A stretch of 64,000 bases of DNA from Streptomyces mobaraensis NBRC 13819 = DSM 40847 (GTDB taxonomy: Bacteria > Actinomycetota > Actinomycetes > Streptomycetales > Streptomycetaceae): NCBI RefSeq assembly GCF_017916255.1, contig NZ_CP072827.1:2914001-2978000 (forward strand). Direction: 5' to 3'. Positions 62,715 to 64,000 of this stretch are shown here, piece by piece (the first letter of the stretch is position 1; each line of letters opens with the position of its first letter). The notes beneath the pieces are model-generated. The model did no database searches, was not told where the DNA came from, and saw nothing but the letters and a program-made list of their open reading frames with translations. A program made the position numbers and the translations under genes.

Positions 62715-63217
62715 GGGGGTGATGACGTCCTTCGGGTTCGTGCGCTTCGGGTTCGGCCGCTTCTTGTCAGGGGTTCGGGCGGGGTGCGTGTCGGGGATGC
62801 GGCCGGGCTTCCGGTCGGGGATCCCGGCGGACGTTCGGACGGGGGTGCCGTCTCGTGGCCCGGCGGGGGCCGCGCCCGGCTTCTCGCCCGGTTCCTCTTC
62901 CCGGCGCTCCGGGGACGGACACTCGCGAGCCGGGACCAGCCGCTCCGCCGCCGAACCTACCCGCCCTGGCGGACCGGGCGGCCCCGGCGGTCCCGTCGGA
63001 CCGGGCGGGCCTGGCAGAACCCCCGGACCGGACGGGTCCGGGATGCCGAGCGGGCCGGGCGAGCCGGGCGGAGCTGTCGGAGCGCACGCGCCGGGCTGGT
63101 CCCCGGATCCGAACGGTCCCGGGACGCCGACCGGACCGAACGAGCCGGGCCGCTCCGCCGGACCGAACGGACCCGGCGAGCCCGTCGCGCCGAACAGGTT
63201 CACTGGGCCCGCCCGTT
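62715..63217 (-). other. 503-bp collagen-like spacer between hutF and hutI
   Basis: In the hutI frame this minus-strand stretch has no stop and reads Gly-Pro rich: '[20 protein letters not shown]', '[12 protein letters not shown]', then a basic Pro/Thr/Lys part ('[15 protein letters not shown]') joining MAPNTT. A GTG lies 14 bases past the hutF stop (63203). The plus strand is also Gly-Pro rich. It may be an N-terminal extension of HutI, a separate collagen-like remnant or an untranslated repeat array. Confidence 0.6.
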
Positions 63218-64000
63218 TCAGGAGCGCAGGGCCGCGATGGAGTCGGCCAGCGCGCCCGCCACATCCTCCACGAGTTGGTGGACACCGTCCCGTACGACGT
63301 GCCGTCCGCCGACGACGGTGTGCCGTACGTCCGCGTTGGTCGCCGCGAATACGGCCGTCTCGGCGCCCAGCCGTGGGTGTGGGCCCGCCGTGCGGACGGA
63401 GTCCAGCGCGACGGTCGTGAGGTCGGCGAGGGCGCCGGGCTCGATGCGGCCGGCGTCGGACCAGCCGAGGGCGGCGTGCCCGTCGGCGGTGGCCGCGCGC
63501 AGCAGGGCGGCGGCCGTCCAGTGGCCCCGGGTGCGGGTGCGCAGGCGCTCGTCGAGCTCCATCGCGCGGGCCTCTTCGAGCAGGTCGATGACGGCGTGGC
63601 TGTCGCTGCCCAGGGACAGCGGGGAGCCGGCCCGCTGGAGGGCCGCGGCCGGGCCGATGCCGTCGGCGAGGTCGCGTTCGGTGGTGGGGCACATGCAGGT
63701 GCCGGTGGAGGAGCCGCCGAGCAGGGCGATGTCCTCGTCGGTGAGGTGGGTGGCGTGCACGGCGGTGGTGCGCGGCCCGAGGACGCCGTGGTCGGCGAGG
63801 AGCCGGGTCGGGGTGACGCCGTGGGCGGCGCGGCAGGCGTCGTTCTCGGCGGTCTGCTCGGAGAGGTGGACGTGCAGCGGGGCATCCCGGTCGGCGGCCC
63901 AGGCGGCGACGGTCGCCAGCTGGGCGGCGGGCACCGCGCGCACGGAGTGCACGGCCGCGCCGATCCTGGCGTGCCCGCACCCCTTGAGGGCGTCGGCGCG
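63218..64000 (-). CDS. hutF: Formimidoylglutamate deiminase, 3' part (cut by the window edge)
   Basis: The visible 260 C-terminal residues end '...DSIAALRS'. HutF deaminates N-formimidoyl-glutamate to N-formyl-glutamate. Amidohydrolase motifs are '[20 protein letters not shown]' (His), '[17 protein letters not shown]' (His) and '[20 protein letters not shown]' (metal Asp). The frame continues to the window end, reading '[13 protein letters not shown]' upstream, so the start and N-terminal metal motif lie outside. hutI follows on the same strand after an unusual spacer. Confidence 0.93.
   Translation of the reverse strand, partial: RADALKGCGHARIGAAVHSVRAVPAAQLATVAAWAADRDAPLHVHLSEQTAENDACRAAHGVTPTRLLADHGVLGPRTTAVHATHLTDEDIALLGGSSTGTCMCPTTERDLADGIGPAAALQRAGSPLSLGSDSHAVIDLLEEARAMELDERLRTRTRGHWTAAALLRAATADGHAALGWSDAGRIEPGALADLTTVALDSVRTAGPHPRLGAETAVFAATNADVRHTVVGGRHVVRDGVHQLVEDVAGALADSIAALRS

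Overview
The window is chromosomal DNA from a high-GC actinomycete, almost certainly a Streptomyces or close relative. Supporting signs are the actinobacterial 16S-23S-5S operon without spacer tRNA, very strong GC third-position bias, frequent GTG starts, a WhiB sporulation regulator, coenzyme F420 genes and several LytR-CpsA-Psr (LCP) proteins. No insertion sequence, prophage, tRNA or CRISPR array was seen.

Layout. 0-7 kb: a membrane protein, then a complete rRNA operon on the minus strand with promoters near 6.6-6.9 kb. 7-18 kb: a small unknown protein, S-adenosylhomocysteinase, a fructose-type PTS permease, a cation efflux protein, and a minus-strand mannose-phosphate set (manA, SIS-domain protein, Trm112-like protein, manB), then DUF3499. 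18-25 kb: a zincin-like protein, a DUF5719 protein and a very large membrane glycosyltransferase. 25-29 kb: whiB, then a plus-strand unit with a putative Cys-rich leader peptide, cysteine dioxygenase and fbiA-fbiB (F420 synthesis). 29-45 kb: an AlkA-like glycosylase, a sugar nucleotidyltransferase, a PGRP amidase, a TIGR03089 protein, five LCP proteins interleaved with a glycosyltransferase and a thioesterase, and a VOC protein. 45-52 kb: acyl-CoA dehydrogenase, UDP-glucose dehydrogenase, dipeptidase, purE-purK, GtrA. 52-59 kb: an OmpR-type two-component pair, a peptide (POT) transporter, and an anti-sigma / anti-anti-sigma / sigma-B-type sigma module. 59-64 kb: an amino-acid racemase, a Tat-exported hydrolase, hutI and the 3' part of hutF.

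How it fits together. Much of 7-52 kb is an old actinobacterial gene neighbourhood. As I recall the Mycobacterium tuberculosis map, the order sahH, manA, SIS protein, manB, DUF3499, zincin, whiB2, fbiA, fbiB, mannose-1-P guanylyltransferase, wbbL-like GT, LCP, TIGR03089, fadE25, purE, purK, GtrA follows Rv3248c to Rv3277. The theme is activated-sugar supply (manA, manB, NDP-sugar synthase, UDP-glucose dehydrogenase), membrane glycosyl transfer (two GT2 enzymes, GtrA) and attachment of glycopolymers to peptidoglycan (LCP proteins, PGRP amidase), next to a developmental regulator.

The most interesting items are (i) a 40-codon, apparently leaderless ORF ending in a Cys cluster upstream of cysteine dioxygenase, whose Shine-Dalgarno can fold on itself; (ii) a two-hairpin repeat found at four convergent gene junctions, twice as an inverted pair; (iii) a 503-bp collagen-like spacer between hutF and hutI that stays open in the hutI frame; and (iv) a hexanucleotide repeat inside one LCP gene.
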